A DNA stretch of 53,879 nucleotides from Bacteroidota bacterium (GCA_016787485.1 JAEUUL010000030.1:1-53879); one strand, 5' to 3'. Shown: positions 23,900-34,161, counted from the first letter of the stretch. Made by a program: numbers and translations. The notes: generated from the sequence alone by a model not told the origin.

Positions 23900-26848
23900 A
23901 TGCTCAAAAAGATTCTGAAAATATCGGGTATCAGTGTGCTCGTGCTGTTGATCGCACTGATAACTGCCCCTTTCCTTTTCAAGGGAAAAATTGTAAAGGC
24001 AATAAAAAAGGCAGCCAATACCCAATTGAACGGTACACTTGATTTTGACAATGACATCAGCCTGAGCCTGTTGCGCAGCTTCCCAAAATTGTCTGTGGGT
24101 ATAAACAAACTGAGCATACTGGGAAAGGACAGCTTTGCCGGCGACACCCTTGTCTATTTCCCGGAACTTCGGCTGAGCATGGACCTGATGAGTGCCATAA
24201 AGGGAGAAGAGATTAAAATCCGTACAATAAAACTCTCCCGTCCCCGCATAAACATTGAGACATTGCCCAGCGGCCGCGCAAATTGGGATATACTGAAACC
24301 GGATACCTCAAAAGCTCCCGCAACCGACACAACTGGCGGCGCTTTTAAAATGGCCCTGAATTCTCTGGTGATTGAAAACGGACATATCACTTACAACGAC
24401 CGCAGCCTTGGATTTACCACTGAACTGAAGGATGTGAACCACGAAAGTTCTGGTGATTTTACCCAGGACAATTTCACCCTGAAAACGCACACAGAAACCC
24501 CATCGCTTACCCTGGGCTATGGCGGCATAGACTGGCTGTACCAAATCAAGACGAATGTAGATGCAGATCTGGGAATGGACATGAAAGCCATGAAATTCAG
24601 TTTCAGGGAAGCCAAAGCAAAATTGAATGAACTGAACATACAAAGCGATGGATATGTAGACCTGAATGACGAAGACATGGACATGGACATCTCGTTCAAA
24701 GCCCTGCAGAACAGTTTCCGCAATTTCCTGAGTCTTGTACCGGGCATGTACAGCAGCAACTTTAAAGATGTAAAAACAGAGGGTACTATGGCATTTCAGG
24801 GATCACTCAAGGGAAAAATGACCGATACCCGTATGCCCGCCACTGCGATAGCCCTGCAGATTGCCAATGCCTCTTTCCGCTACCCCGGCCTGCAATATCC
24901 GGCAGACAATATTCACATTGACCTCAAATTCAATAATCCCGACGGGGAACCTGACCACAGTGTGGTGGATATCAACAAATTCAATCTTCGTTTGGCAGGT
25001 GAGCCTTTCAGCCTGAAAATGCTGTTAAAAACTCCGGTGTCTGACCCCTACATCAATGCCAATGTGCTGGGCAAACTGGACCTGGGTAAAATACAAAGTC
25101 TCATTCCGCTGGAAAAAGGCACACAACTGGCCGGCCTCGTAGATGCAGACCTCAGTGCAGTGGGCAATTACAGCGCGGCCACCAGTAAAAACTTCAGCCG
25201 GCTGGATGCCAAAGGCAAACTGCACATACTGAACCTGCTGTGGAAACTCCCAACAGATAAGGATGCCACTGAGATCAGGGAATTGAAACTGGATTTCACC
25301 CCGCAACAGGTGAATATGCCGGTTTGTAAGGGCCATATAGGCAAAAACGACTTTGATGCCAGCGGCTCTTTGAGCAATATGCTCGGATATATGTTTGCCG
25401 GTGAAAAACTCACCGGTACTGTAAAGTTGAAGAGCCAGTACATGAACATCAATTCACTGATGGCTGACGCACCGGCAGAAGAACCCAAAGCAACGGATAC
25501 AGGCCAGCTCACCATGGTAGAGCTGCCGGCCAATCTGGACCTGAGTCTTGATGCAGATATTAAAAAACTCATTTACGACAACTACATACTGACTGATTTG
25601 GGAGGGCACATGCACCTGGAAAACGGCGAATTGAATATGGAAGGTATTAAAGCCAGTTTGTTGGGCGGAACCCTGGGATTGAATGGCAAATATGACAGCA
25701 AGAACATCAAAAACCCTTTTACCGCAATGGATCTCACTATTTCCAGACTGAATCTGGCAGAGAATCTGTCATACTTTCCGATGTTAAAGAAATTTGCACC
25801 CATGGCGGCTCATGTAAAAGGGTTGGTCAATGCCAAAATTGAAATGAACAGCATTCTTGACCAGCACATGCAGCCCAATTATGAGAGCATGAATGTAAAT
25901 GCACTTTTCAGCTTTACAGACAATGCAGTAGAAGGTTTGGATGCACTTAAGGAAATTGGCCGGCAACTGAATGTGGGCTGGATTGAAAAAATAAAACTGA
26001 CAAACCAAACTGTAAAATTCAGGATACAGGAAGGCATGCTGAAACTGATGGATAGCCTGGCATTGCCGGTAGGAAATGGTGCAGTGATGAAACTGGGTGG
26101 ATACAGCAAACTGGACCAGACCCTGCACTACGGTGGATGGATAAAAATACCCAGAAAAGCCATGGGAACAGCAAACAATGTACTGGATGGCTGGGTAAAA
26201 CAAGCCTCTTCCAAAGGAATCAACCTGAGTGTTGCCGAAACCATACCTGTAGATTTGGGCATTGGGGGCACCTTTTTAAAGCCCAAAATTGATGTATCTC
26301 TGAAAGGGTTTCAGAAAGCTCTTGCCGATGATCTGAAGGACCAGGGCAAGAAAATCGTGACAGATGAAGCAAATAAAAAACTGAAAGAGGCGCTGGCAGA
26401 AGCCCGTAAGCGTGCCGATCAGGTAAAAGCCGAAGCGAAAAAACGGGCTGACCAGATTCGTGCTGAAGGCAGGCAGGCAGGTGACAAAATCCGGGCCGAG
26501 GGCAAAACCCGGGCCGACCAGATTCGGAATGAAGGCAGCAAAGCTGCACAGACCATCACAGACCAGGCGAATGCACAGGCCGCTAACCTGGAAGCACAGG
26601 CCAAAGACCCCATTTCCAAAGCGGCAGCGAAAAAAGGTGCTGACAAAATCAGGCAGGAAGGTCAGAAAAAAGCGGATGCCACAAAGGGCGAGTTTAACCT
26701 GCGGGCAAAACAGGTGGAAGATGAGGCAAACAAGCGTGCCGGACAGGTGGAAGACGAAGCAAACAAGCGTGCCGACAAAATAGAACAAGAAGCCAGCGAC
26801 AAAGCCGACCAGATCATGAAAGAGGCCGAAGCAAAAGGCAAACTCTGA
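23900..26848 (+). CDS. AsmA-family protein with C-terminal 11-residue repeat tail
   Basis: A 982-residue protein. One N-terminal membrane helix (ISVLVLLIALITAPFLF) is followed by a long periplasmic region typical of AsmA-like proteins: FPKLSVGINKLSILG and SRPRINIETLPSGRANWDIL near the N-terminus, and DLGIGGTFLKPKIDVSLKG (about residues 780-800) as the end of the AsmA-like C-terminal domain. Relatives form bridge-like structures thought to carry lipids between the membranes. The last 170 residues are unusual: fourteen 11-residue units rich in Lys, Arg, Ala, Asp, Glu and Gln. This tail would form a long charged helix that could lie on a membrane or act as a spacer. It stands alone between divergent and convergent genes. 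Confidence 0.88.
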   Translation: MLKKILKISGISVLVLLIALITAPFLFKGKIVKAIKKAANTQLNGTLDFDNDISLSLLRSFPKLSVGINKLSILGKDSFAGDTLVYFPELRLSMDLMSAIKGEEIKIRTIKLSRPRINIETLPSGRANWDILKPDTSKAPATDTTGGAFKMALNSLVIENGHITYNDRSLGFTTELKDVNHESSGDFTQDNFTLKTHTETPSLTLGYGGIDWLYQIKTNVDADLGMDMKAMKFSFREAKAKLNELNIQSDGYVDLNDEDMDMDISFKALQNSFRNFLSLVPGMYSSNFKDVKTEGTMAFQGSLKGKMTDTRMPATAIALQIANASFRYPGLQYPADNIHIDLKFNNPDGEPDHSVVDINKFNLRLAGEPFSLKMLLKTPVSDPYINANVLGKLDLGKIQSLIPLEKGTQLAGLVDADLSAVGNYSAATSKNFSRLDAKGKLHILNLLWKLPTDKDATEIRELKLDFTPQQVNMPVCKGHIGKNDFDASGSLSNMLGYMFAGEKLTGTVKLKSQYMNINSLMADAPAEEPKATDTGQLTMVELPANLDLSLDADIKKLIYDNYILTDLGGHMHLENGELNMEGIKASLLGGTLGLNGKYDSKNIKNPFTAMDLTISRLNLAENLSYFPMLKKFAPMAAHVKGLVNAKIEMNSILDQHMQPNYESMNVNALFSFTDNAVEGLDALKEIGRQLNVGWIEKIKLTNQTVKFRIQEGMLKLMDSLALPVGNGAVMKLGGYSKLDQTLHYGGWIKIPRKAMGTANNVLDGWVKQASSKGINLSVAETIPVDLGIGGTFLKPKIDVSLKGFQKALADDLKDQGKKIVTDEANKKLKEALAEARKRADQVKAEAKKRADQIRAEGRQAGDKIRAEGKTRADQIRNEGSKAAQTITDQANAQAANLEAQAKDPISKAAAKKGADKIRQEGQKKADATKGEFNLRAKQVEDEANKRAGQVEDEANKRADKIEQEASDKADQIMKEAEAKGKL
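26342..26830 (+). repeat. Fourteen 11-residue (33-bp) repeats encoding a charged helix
   Basis: The 3' end of the AsmA-like gene encodes eight units (residues 815-902), a 9-residue break (DPISKAAAK) and six more units (912-977). Typical units are KRADQVKAEAK, KRADQIRAEGR, TRADQIRNEGS, LRAKQVEDEAN and KRADKIEQEAS. Position 3 is usually Ala, position 6 usually Ile or Val, and position 9 is usually acidic. Eleven-residue periodicity suits an 11/3 amphipathic helix as in group 3 LEA proteins, apolipoproteins and synucleins. Confidence 0.8.
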
Positions 26849-26854
26849 TTCGGA

Positions 26855-27577
26855 TTACATCCGGTTCTCAATCCACTCTCCCAGTTTCATCACTGCAAGG
26901 GGTTTCAATGCCGCAACCACAGGCATAAGGGTTTTGGATTCGGCTACGTAGGTGCTTACCACCGATTTTTGCCATCCGCATTTTTCCAGACATTCCTTTC
27001 GTATGGACTCCATAGGGTTCGAAAGTGAAATCCTGTATTTGCCCAGCAACCGGGTGCGAATGCAGCTGTAATCATATCTGAGTTTTGTTTGAACTGAAGT
27101 CTGATACTGCCAGGCCCACAATTCGGAAACCGGGTTGAGAACAGTAAGCAGAAGACCTTCTCTGTTGTTTAACACATGCAGACCGAATGCGCCAAACTGC
27201 AAATCAGCCATTAATTCTTCTTTCAGTCTTTTGCTTCGTTGCAGGGCTTTCTTCAGCCTGGGCCTTGCAAATGCCGCACGATCAAGCAGGGTCTGCATCT
27301 CTGCATCAGCAGCAGGATTCAACAAACGGTAACTCAGTGTCATGGTTTCAGCATCCAAACCGGTCATCTCTCTGGGCTGCAATCCTGCTGCGACTTTCAG
27401 GCCATTTTCAGTGCGCCGCAGTTTATCATATTCTGCATAGCCGTCTTCCCATACAGGAAACAACAACGCCTGGTCCAAATCCTGGTAAACAGACTGCAGC
27501 CAGGAGAGAAATTCGTAACGGGGCAACTCCTCGTCGCCCCAATGGCCGGTTAGCCAATCAGATGACAAGACCTTCAT
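26855..27577 (-). CDS. Conserved-looking cytosolic protein of unknown function
   Basis: A 240-residue soluble protein read from MKVLSSDWLTGHWGDEELPR. The frame stays open to 27655, but the extra 26 residues run into the divergent groES control region and look non-coding. The protein is rich in Leu, Lys, Arg and Trp, probably helical, with a block of basic helices around residues 105-125 (ARPRLKKALQRSKRLKEEL). I recognise no motif or signal peptide. Divergent from groES and convergent with the AsmA-like gene, with only 6 bp between stops. Confidence 0.68.
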   Translation of the reverse strand: MKVLSSDWLTGHWGDEELPRYEFLSWLQSVYQDLDQALLFPVWEDGYAEYDKLRRTENGLKVAAGLQPREMTGLDAETMTLSYRLLNPAADAEMQTLLDRAAFARPRLKKALQRSKRLKEELMADLQFGAFGLHVLNNREGLLLTVLNPVSELWAWQYQTSVQTKLRYDYSCIRTRLLGKYRISLSNPMESIRKECLEKCGWQKSVVSTYVAESKTLMPVVAALKPLAVMKLGEWIENRM

Positions 27578-27587
27578 AGAATGAAAA

Positions 27588-27672
27588 CTGACAAAATGAC
27601 TGCCAAATTTTACAAACTGACAGAAATTCACCTGCAATTTACAAAAAATGGGCACAAAACCACCCTTGGCAC
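27588..27672 (+). promoter_or_regulatory. groESL control region: CTGnCA repeats and TTGGCAC element
   Basis: The 145-bp divergent gap before groES holds three CTGnCA hexamers (27588, 27600 and 27617; starts 12 and 17 bp apart) and two copies of GGCACAAAA (27651-27659 and 27668-27676). TTGGCAC at 27666-27672 resembles the -24 part of a sigma-54 promoter, but the matching -12 GC is absent. No CIRCE element and no good TAnnTTTG box facing groES is seen. A heat-shock control site is likely by position; its factor is unknown. Confidence 0.35.
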
Positions 27673-27722
27673 AAAAATGGAGAATGCAAGGTCACAGAAA
27701 TAAACCTCAAAACGATACAACT

Positions 27723-27998
27723 ATGTCAGTAAATGTAAAACCTTTAGCAGACCGGGTTCTGGTAGAACCCATGGCAGCAGAAATGAAAACTGCCGGTGGC
27801 ATCATTATCCCCGACACCGCCAAGGAAAAGCCCCAGAAAGGCACAGTAGTGGCGGTGGGCGAAGGCAAAAAAGATGAGCCCATGACCGTTAAAGTTGGTG
27901 ACACTGTATTGTATGGAAAATATGCAGGCACCGAACTCAGTGTAGAAGGCAAAGACCTTCTGATTATGCGCGAAAGCGACATTTTCGCAATTATCTGA
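27723..27998 (+). CDS. groES: Co-chaperonin GroES
   Basis: The 91-residue heptameric lid of the GroEL folding chamber. The start is [16 protein letters not shown]; the open frame to 27648 adds 25 residues unlike any GroES. The mobile loop ([19 protein letters not shown]) ends in hydrophobic residues that dock on GroEL, and the roof and core blocks [25 protein letters not shown] and [13 protein letters not shown] are all normal. groEL follows after 37 bp, so the two form the usual operon, read from a control region shared with a divergent gene. Confidence 0.97.
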   Translation: MSVNVKPLADRVLVEPMAAEMKTAGGIIIPDTAKEKPQKGTVVAVGEGKKDEPMTVKVGDTVLYGKYAGTELSVEGKDLLIMRESDIFAII

Positions 27999-28029
27999 AA
28001 AACTGAAAACCAAAAACCTCAAACACTAA

Positions 28030-29670
<1,641 letters not shown>

Positions 29671-29684
29671 GCAGACCGTAGAAC

Positions 29685-29786
29685 TTGCGCAGCAAGTTTA
29701 TACGGGTCGCTTACCCCTGATCGAAGCGCAGCGGAGCATCGGGGTTGCAGACCTGAAGAACTAAGGCCATCCGAAAGGGTGGCCTT
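29685..29786 (+). repeat. Direct repeat copy 1 (102 bp) downstream of groEL
   Basis: A 102-bp unit that is repeated at 29792-29893 with one base difference. It contains a palindrome arm (GCAAGTT), a stem CCCCTGAT...CATCGGGG around GAAGCGCAGCGG, and ends in a terminator hairpin. In this copy the palindrome AACTTGC-GCA-GCAAGTT (29682-29698) is complete. Confidence 0.88.
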
Positions 29787-29793
29787 CTTTTTT
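29763..29793 (+). terminator. Intrinsic terminator 1 of groESL
   Basis: Stem AAGGCCA/TGGCCTT with inner TCC/GGG pairs and loop GAAA, followed by CTTTTTTT. A strong rho-independent terminator, 93 bp after the groEL stop. Confidence 0.85.
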
Positions 29794-29893
29794 GCGCAGC
29801 AAGTTTGTACGGGTCGCTTACCCCTGATCGAAGCGCAGCGGAGCATCGGGGTTGCAGACCTGAAGAACTAAGGCCATCCGAAAGGGTGGCCTT
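29792..29893 (+). repeat. Direct repeat copy 2 (102 bp) downstream of groEL
   Basis: Second copy of the unit at 29685-29786, starting 5 bp after it ends. The only difference is G for A in AGTTTGTACGGG. The 5' arm of the first palindrome is not included in the duplicated segment. Confidence 0.88.
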
Positions 29894-29901
29894 TTGCTTT
29901 T
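29870..29901 (+). terminator. Intrinsic terminator 2 of groESL
   Basis: The same AAGGCCA/TGGCCTT hairpin as terminator 1, followed by the weaker tract TTGCTTTT. It would back up the first. Confidence 0.75.
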
Positions 29902-29943
29902 ATGTTTCAGCGCCTTTTCATCCGGCTCGCCAACTTCCATTCC

Positions 29944-29951
29944 TACATTTG
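29944..29951 (+). promoter_or_regulatory. Promoter -7 element TACATTTG
   Basis: A perfect TAnnTTTG box between the terminator pair and the polytopic membrane protein. It places transcription start near 29957 and so favours a start codon downstream, such as TTG 29969. The gap 29671-29968 holds only the two repeats and this box. Confidence 0.42.
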
Positions 29952-29968
29952 CAGCTATCACACAAGGT

Positions 29969-31363
29969 TTGTTCTACGCCCCGGTTGCATGGATTCACAG
30001 GCAATGCCTTGAATTGTGCCTGCTTGTGGTATTTCTCTTCTCCTCCATCCAAACCGGAACACTGAATGTTCTTGACCCAGGGGGCAACACCGCAGTCATT
30101 CGCATGGACGCTGTGGAATATTATGGCTACCTCCCCGCGGCTTTCATTCACCATGACCTTTCGTTCAGTTTTCTGAAAAAGCCCCATATTCCCGGATTCT
30201 CTTATAACTATTGGGTGAAATCACATTCTACCGGAAGAATGAACACCCGAATGACTATTGGCTACTCAATGATAATGGTTCCGGGATTTTTTACCGGACA
30301 TGCAATTGCCCGAGTTACAGGAGCCCCGGCCGATGGATTTTCTGTACCCTATCAATTCGGCATCTGGCTATGGACCCAGTTTTTGGTCATCTATTCACTG
30401 ATTCTGCTGAACCGGCTCATGACAATGTTTCAGCTCCCCTTGCACCTGCGCTGTGTTACTGTTGTTCTGCTCCCATTGGCCACCAATCTGCTCAATTACA
30501 TGTCTTTTGAACCGGGAATGACCCATGCAGGCAACTTCTCCCTATGTGCAATGCTGCTGTATTGCACGGCCTTTTGGTACCAGAATCAGAAATTCCGGCA
30601 TCTTGCAGGTGCTGCCCTGTCACTGTCGCTTATCACCCTCATCCGACCTACCGATTTCATTTTGCTGGCCATTCCCCTTTTTACCGGTTTGGGAAAGAAA
30701 AAAGATTTTTCAGAACGTCTGCACCTGTGGTTTCGGCAAAGGAAACAGATAGTCCTGGCTATCTGTTTGTTTCTTATCCCTTTCGTTTTTCAGATTGCTT
30801 ACTGGAAATGGGCTACTGGCAATTGGTTTTATGATGGATATGCAGAACAGCATTTCTTCTGGACTCGCTGGCTTGTACCCGAATATCTCTTCAGTTTCCG
30901 CAAGGGTTGGTTGTTGTATACCCCTGTGATGCTCCTTGCCATGGCCGGATTGTTTCATATATCCCTGAGGGAAAGAGGCTACTCTTTACCCATTGTGATA
31001 GTACTGATTGTGAGTATCTGGATTCACTCCTGCTGGTGGAGTTGGTGGTTTGGCGGCAGTTTTGGTGCACGCAGCATGATTGATTTCTACCCGCTGCTCG
31101 CGCTGCCACTATGCTTTTGCCTGCAGTGGATAATGAACAGAAATAAGGCAATCCGTTACACGGGCGCAGGCATAGTGCTTTTTCTCCTGCATCTGAATGT
31201 ATTTCAAACCCGCCAGTATCAGGGTGGTCTGCTGCACTGGGATGGCATGACAAAACAAGCCTATAAAGCCATTTTTCTGAAAGACAATCCCCCCACAGGA
31301 TACACAGAAATGCTGGACCCTGCAGATGCAGACAGGGCTATGAGGGGTGAAATGGTGAGATGA
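29969..31363 (+). CDS. Polytopic membrane protein, possibly a GT-C-type glycosyltransferase
   Basis: A protein of about 464 residues with around ten membrane helices. The first loop has an acidic motif (MDAVEYYGYLPA) after helix 1, a place where GT-C glycosyltransferases carry catalytic acidic residues; blocks such as YNYWVKSHSTGRM and WWSWWFGGSFGARSMIDFYP are typical of a large Bacteroidota family of unassigned membrane proteins. A role in transferring sugars from lipid carriers is inference only. The start is uncertain: no ATG precedes helix 1. The frame is open back to TTG 29894, which lies in the terminator tail; TTG 29969, after the -7 box, is my choice. Confidence 0.72.
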   Translation: MFYAPVAWIHRQCLELCLLVVFLFSSIQTGTLNVLDPGGNTAVIRMDAVEYYGYLPAAFIHHDLSFSFLKKPHIPGFSYNYWVKSHSTGRMNTRMTIGYSMIMVPGFFTGHAIARVTGAPADGFSVPYQFGIWLWTQFLVIYSLILLNRLMTMFQLPLHLRCVTVVLLPLATNLLNYMSFEPGMTHAGNFSLCAMLLYCTAFWYQNQKFRHLAGAALSLSLITLIRPTDFILLAIPLFTGLGKKKDFSERLHLWFRQRKQIVLAICLFLIPFVFQIAYWKWATGNWFYDGYAEQHFFWTRWLVPEYLFSFRKGWLLYTPVMLLAMAGLFHISLRERGYSLPIVIVLIVSIWIHSCWWSWWFGGSFGARSMIDFYPLLALPLCFCLQWIMNRNKAIRYTGAGIVLFLLHLNVFQTRQYQGGLLHWDGMTKQAYKAIFLKDNPPTGYTEMLDPADADRAMRGEMVR

Positions 31364-31428
31364 GAACCCGGATTCTGAGGGAAGTGTCTATGATTTGCAG
31401 AACAGAAATGAGACCCGCTGGTAGCGCA

Positions 31429-32175
31429 TCATCGACCCAACAACACATCTATCTTGTCTGAAACAGTTCCTTTTTCAAACCATTTTACCGGCCAAAGAAC
31501 AAGATTGGCGACAAAACCGGGTTCGGAAATACGACGGGCAAGTTTGAGCATTTCCTGGTCTTTCAACTGAATTTGCGCAGGCCAAACCGATTCCGGCATC
31601 AAAGCAAGATCTACAGCAAATTTCCAGGCGGCATCCCTTGCAATGGCTATGCTAAAATTTGCAATTTTACTATCTGTGTCACCAGTCAGTTCATCCAGAA
31701 ACTGCATCGGCCAGCTCATTTTCCCCAGCCTCACCTGTACCTTCACCATCAGTGTGTCAATGACTGAATTGATTTTCATAAAATCAGACTCCAGTTCATA
31801 AATCGCCGGGCCCGGAGAGGTAAGTGCGGCAGCTATTCCCAAATCAAGGTTTATATGTGCATGGATGCCACATAGCAAGTGCTGAATCACTGCGATGTCA
31901 TTCCTTCGTGATTCTTCAAAGGCATGAGCCCAGGTCCGGGTTGGTGTTCCACCACGCTGCCAGGCAAGCAATGCATGCAGATAACGGTTTGCAAAAAAAA
32001 CATCCAGCTTTTCCATGCGGGCACCGTCGTCAAAAGCATTACCGGAAATCCCATCCCTCACGGCTTCTGTCATTTGCAGATACAATGCAGCAAAATACCC
32101 GTGGGCGGCTTTTTCTATGCGGGCCTTGTCCACAATGGCATTCAACTCTTCAATGACCGTTTGAATTCCAGACAT
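31429..32175 (-). CDS. DUF5995 family protein
   Basis: A 248-residue, mostly helical soluble protein read from MSGIQTVIEELNAIVDKAR. The frame is open to 32295, but the extra 40 residues look non-coding and a TTG-N20-TATCATTG promoter-like pair lies just upstream of 32175. The block CGIHAHINLDLGIAAAL with closely spaced His and Asp is the hallmark I associate with DUF5995, whose function is not known. There is no signal peptide. It is divergent from the ruvX-def-ubiA-like operon. Confidence 0.78.
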   Translation of the reverse strand: MSGIQTVIEELNAIVDKARIEKAAHGYFAALYLQMTEAVRDGISGNAFDDGARMEKLDVFFANRYLHALLAWQRGGTPTRTWAHAFEESRRNDIAVIQHLLCGIHAHINLDLGIAAALTSPGPAIYELESDFMKINSVIDTLMVKVQVRLGKMSWPMQFLDELTGDTDSKIANFSIAIARDAAWKFAVDLALMPESVWPAQIQLKDQEMLKLARRISEPGFVANLVLWPVKWFEKGTVSDKIDVLLGR

Positions 32176-32332
32176 AAACCGCATGCAATGATACAACGCA
32201 TTGAGAAAAAGGCCAATGCATGCCGTGGATATCTGCAGAACAGAATGTAAATCCGGATAAAAGTAAACGGAAAAAGTACTACACTCAGGACACATTCACA
32301 GGCATTTGCATCAATCTTACCTATATACCCGG

Positions 32333-32340
32333 TATCTTTG
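32333..32340 (+). promoter_or_regulatory. Promoter -7 element TATCTTTG for ruvX
   Basis: A perfect -7 box ending 4 bp before the ATG of ruvX; a TTTG lies 24 bp upstream, longer than the usual spacer. The transcript would be leaderless or nearly so. It also excludes the longer start at 32306. Confidence 0.45.
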
Positions 32341-32344
32341 GAGC

Positions 32345-32758
32345 ATGGGTCGTATTCTGGCTTTTGATTATGGAACCCGCCGCACAGGAGTGGCCGTTTC
32401 AGACCCGCTGCAGATGTTTGCCCAGCCACTGGATACCATTCCTACAGAAAATCTGGCCCACTGGCTGCACCGGTACCTGATGTCAGAATCCGTTGAAGCT
32501 TTTGTGGTAGGCATTCCCAGCCGTTTCGATGGTTCTGATACCCATGCAAGTGAGCCGGTGCGGTTATTCATACAAGCATTGAAAGGTGCATATCCCGACA
32601 TACCCGTTTATACGATGGACGAGAGACTGAGCAGCCGTGAAGCATCAAATTCATTGCTGCAGTCCGGAGTCTCAAAAAAAAGACGACAGGATAAGAAATT
32701 GCTGGATACCGTAAGTGCTGCATTAATTTTGCAGACTTATCTTCAATCCCGTTCATGA
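32345..32758 (+). CDS. ruvX: RuvX/YqgF family Holliday-junction resolvase-like nuclease
   Basis: A 137-residue RNase H-fold protein. The start MGRILAFDYGTRRTGVAVSD contains the first catalytic Asp (residue 8); VVGIPSRFDGSD, MDERLSSREA and KLLDTVSAALIL supply the other family blocks, including the last conserved Asp. Family members are tied to pre-16S rRNA processing and Holliday-junction cleavage; both roles are from family knowledge. The stop overlaps the start of def as ATGA. First gene of a three-gene operon. Confidence 0.93.
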   Translation: MGRILAFDYGTRRTGVAVSDPLQMFAQPLDTIPTENLAHWLHRYLMSESVEAFVVGIPSRFDGSDTHASEPVRLFIQALKGAYPDIPVYTMDERLSSREASNSLLQSGVSKKRRQDKKLLDTVSAALILQTYLQSRS

Positions 32759-33306
32759 TCCTGCCCGTTTACGCCATCGGTTTCCCGGTACTTCGTCAGA
32801 AAGCGAAAGAAATAACCCCTGATTATCCGGAACTGAATCAATTAATTGCCGACATGTACGAAACCATGTACGCCAGCAATGGAATAGGTCTGGCTGCTCC
32901 CCAAATCGGATTGGGCATAAGGCTGTTTATTACCGATGGCAGTGAAATAGATGACATTCAGCCCGAAGGATTCAAACAGGTCTTTATCAATCCGGAAATC
33001 CTGGAAGAATTTGATACACGCTGGGATTATGAAGAAGGCTGTCTGAGCATTCCTACAGTGCGGGCAGATGTAAACCGCCACAGTAAACTTGTTATCCGTT
33101 ATTTCGATGAACATTTCAAGGAGCATGTGGAGGAATACGATGGCATGGCCGCACGAATCATTCAGCACGAATACGACCACCTAGAAGGCATACTCTTTAC
33201 CGACAGGATTACCCCTTTGAAACGCACTATGCTGAAAACAAAACTGAACAATATTGCTGCAGGCAGGGTCAATGTGCAGTACAAAATGAAATTTGCCAAA
33301 CGATAA
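32755..33306 (+). CDS. def: Peptide deformylase
   Basis: A 183-residue metalloenzyme that removes the formyl group from the N-terminus of new proteins. All three motifs are present: GIGLAAPQIG (from residue 43), EEGCLSIP with metal ligand Cys96, and QHEYDHLEG with His138, Glu139 and His142. Length and spacing are normal. Its ATG overlaps the ruvX stop by 4 bp, which implies translational coupling, and the prenyltransferase follows 6 bp later. Confidence 0.97.
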   Translation: MILPVYAIGFPVLRQKAKEITPDYPELNQLIADMYETMYASNGIGLAAPQIGLGIRLFITDGSEIDDIQPEGFKQVFINPEILEEFDTRWDYEEGCLSIPTVRADVNRHSKLVIRYFDEHFKEHVEEYDGMAARIIQHEYDHLEGILFTDRITPLKRTMLKTKLNNIAAGRVNVQYKMKFAKR

Positions 33307-33312
33307 GCGCGA

Positions 33313-34161
33313 TTGGTTAAAAACCTGAAATATTATCTGCTGCTGGTGCGACCCGCAAATCTGGGGATAATCGCACTAACTCAGCTGCTGTTTATGCTGG
33401 CTGCCACACGGTTCAACTTTTTATACTTCCGATTACCAGAATGCATTACCGTCATTTTCGCAGTGGTATTTACGGCAGCCGCAGGCAATGTAATCAATGA
33501 CATTTTTGACATTGAAGAAGACCAGATAAACAAGCCTGAGAAACGGATTATTCAGAAACATATCAGTACAAAAAACGGGAGAATTTTCTATGGCATTCTT
33601 GTGCTTTTGGCAATAATTGCCGGATTTTATACGGGCTGGGGTATGGGCTTTCTTTGCATGGCGATTTCCGTCATGCTGTACTTCTACAGCAGCGATTTAA
33701 AAGGCACAAACCTGCAGGGCAATCTGCTCATAAGCTTTCTCACCGCGGCTGTTGTGTACACTGCAGCCCGGGGAGTAATGACTGTGGCAGACGGGTATTT
33801 TGCAGAGTTTTCCATATTGGCCTTTTGTATCACCATGGCCAGGGAAATCATAAAGGATTGCGAAGATCTGGAAGGCGACAAAGCCCAGGAATACGAAACG
33901 TTCCCCATCGTTTATGGAATGCGCAAAGCCATTTGGCTGGCGGCTGCTTTTCTCATTGTAACCGATGTTTTGCTTATTTTTTTGATGGCCCGTTCCGGCA
34001 AAATTGTATTTATCACCTATTCAACTGCAGCCATCCTGCTTCCTGCGGCCTACATTCTTTTCCGGATGTTTTCTGCAGCAGAAAAAAAAGATTACCACAG
34101 TATCAGTACCTGGCTTAAAATCCTCATGATAACAGGACTTTGCGCTGTCTTGTTCCTCTGA
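33313..34161 (+). CDS. UbiA-family prenyltransferase
   Basis: A 282-residue inner-membrane prenyltransferase with about eight helices. Two Asp-rich motifs bind the prenyl diphosphate through Mg2+: NDIFDIEEDQINKPEKR (residues 62-78) and DCEDLEGDK. It closely resembles the geranylgeranylglycerol-phosphate geranylgeranyltransferase-like members common in Bacteroidota, but the acceptor cannot be fixed from sequence. Translation appears to start at TTG 33313 (TTGGTTAAAAACCTG), 6 bp after def; no ATG or GTG gives an intact first helix. Last gene of the ruvX-def operon. Confidence 0.88.
   Translation: MVKNLKYYLLLVRPANLGIIALTQLLFMLAATRFNFLYFRLPECITVIFAVVFTAAAGNVINDIFDIEEDQINKPEKRIIQKHISTKNGRIFYGILVLLAIIAGFYTGWGMGFLCMAISVMLYFYSSDLKGTNLQGNLLISFLTAAVVYTAARGVMTVADGYFAEFSILAFCITMAREIIKDCEDLEGDKAQEYETFPIVYGMRKAIWLAAAFLIVTDVLLIFLMARSGKIVFITYSTAAILLPAAYILFRMFSAAEKKDYHSISTWLKILMITGLCAVLFL

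Noticed and set aside
27666..27681. A true sigma-54 promoter before groES
   Set aside because: The -24 TTGGCAC is good, but the required GC at -12 reads GA, so it is kept only as a weak possibility within the control-region entry.
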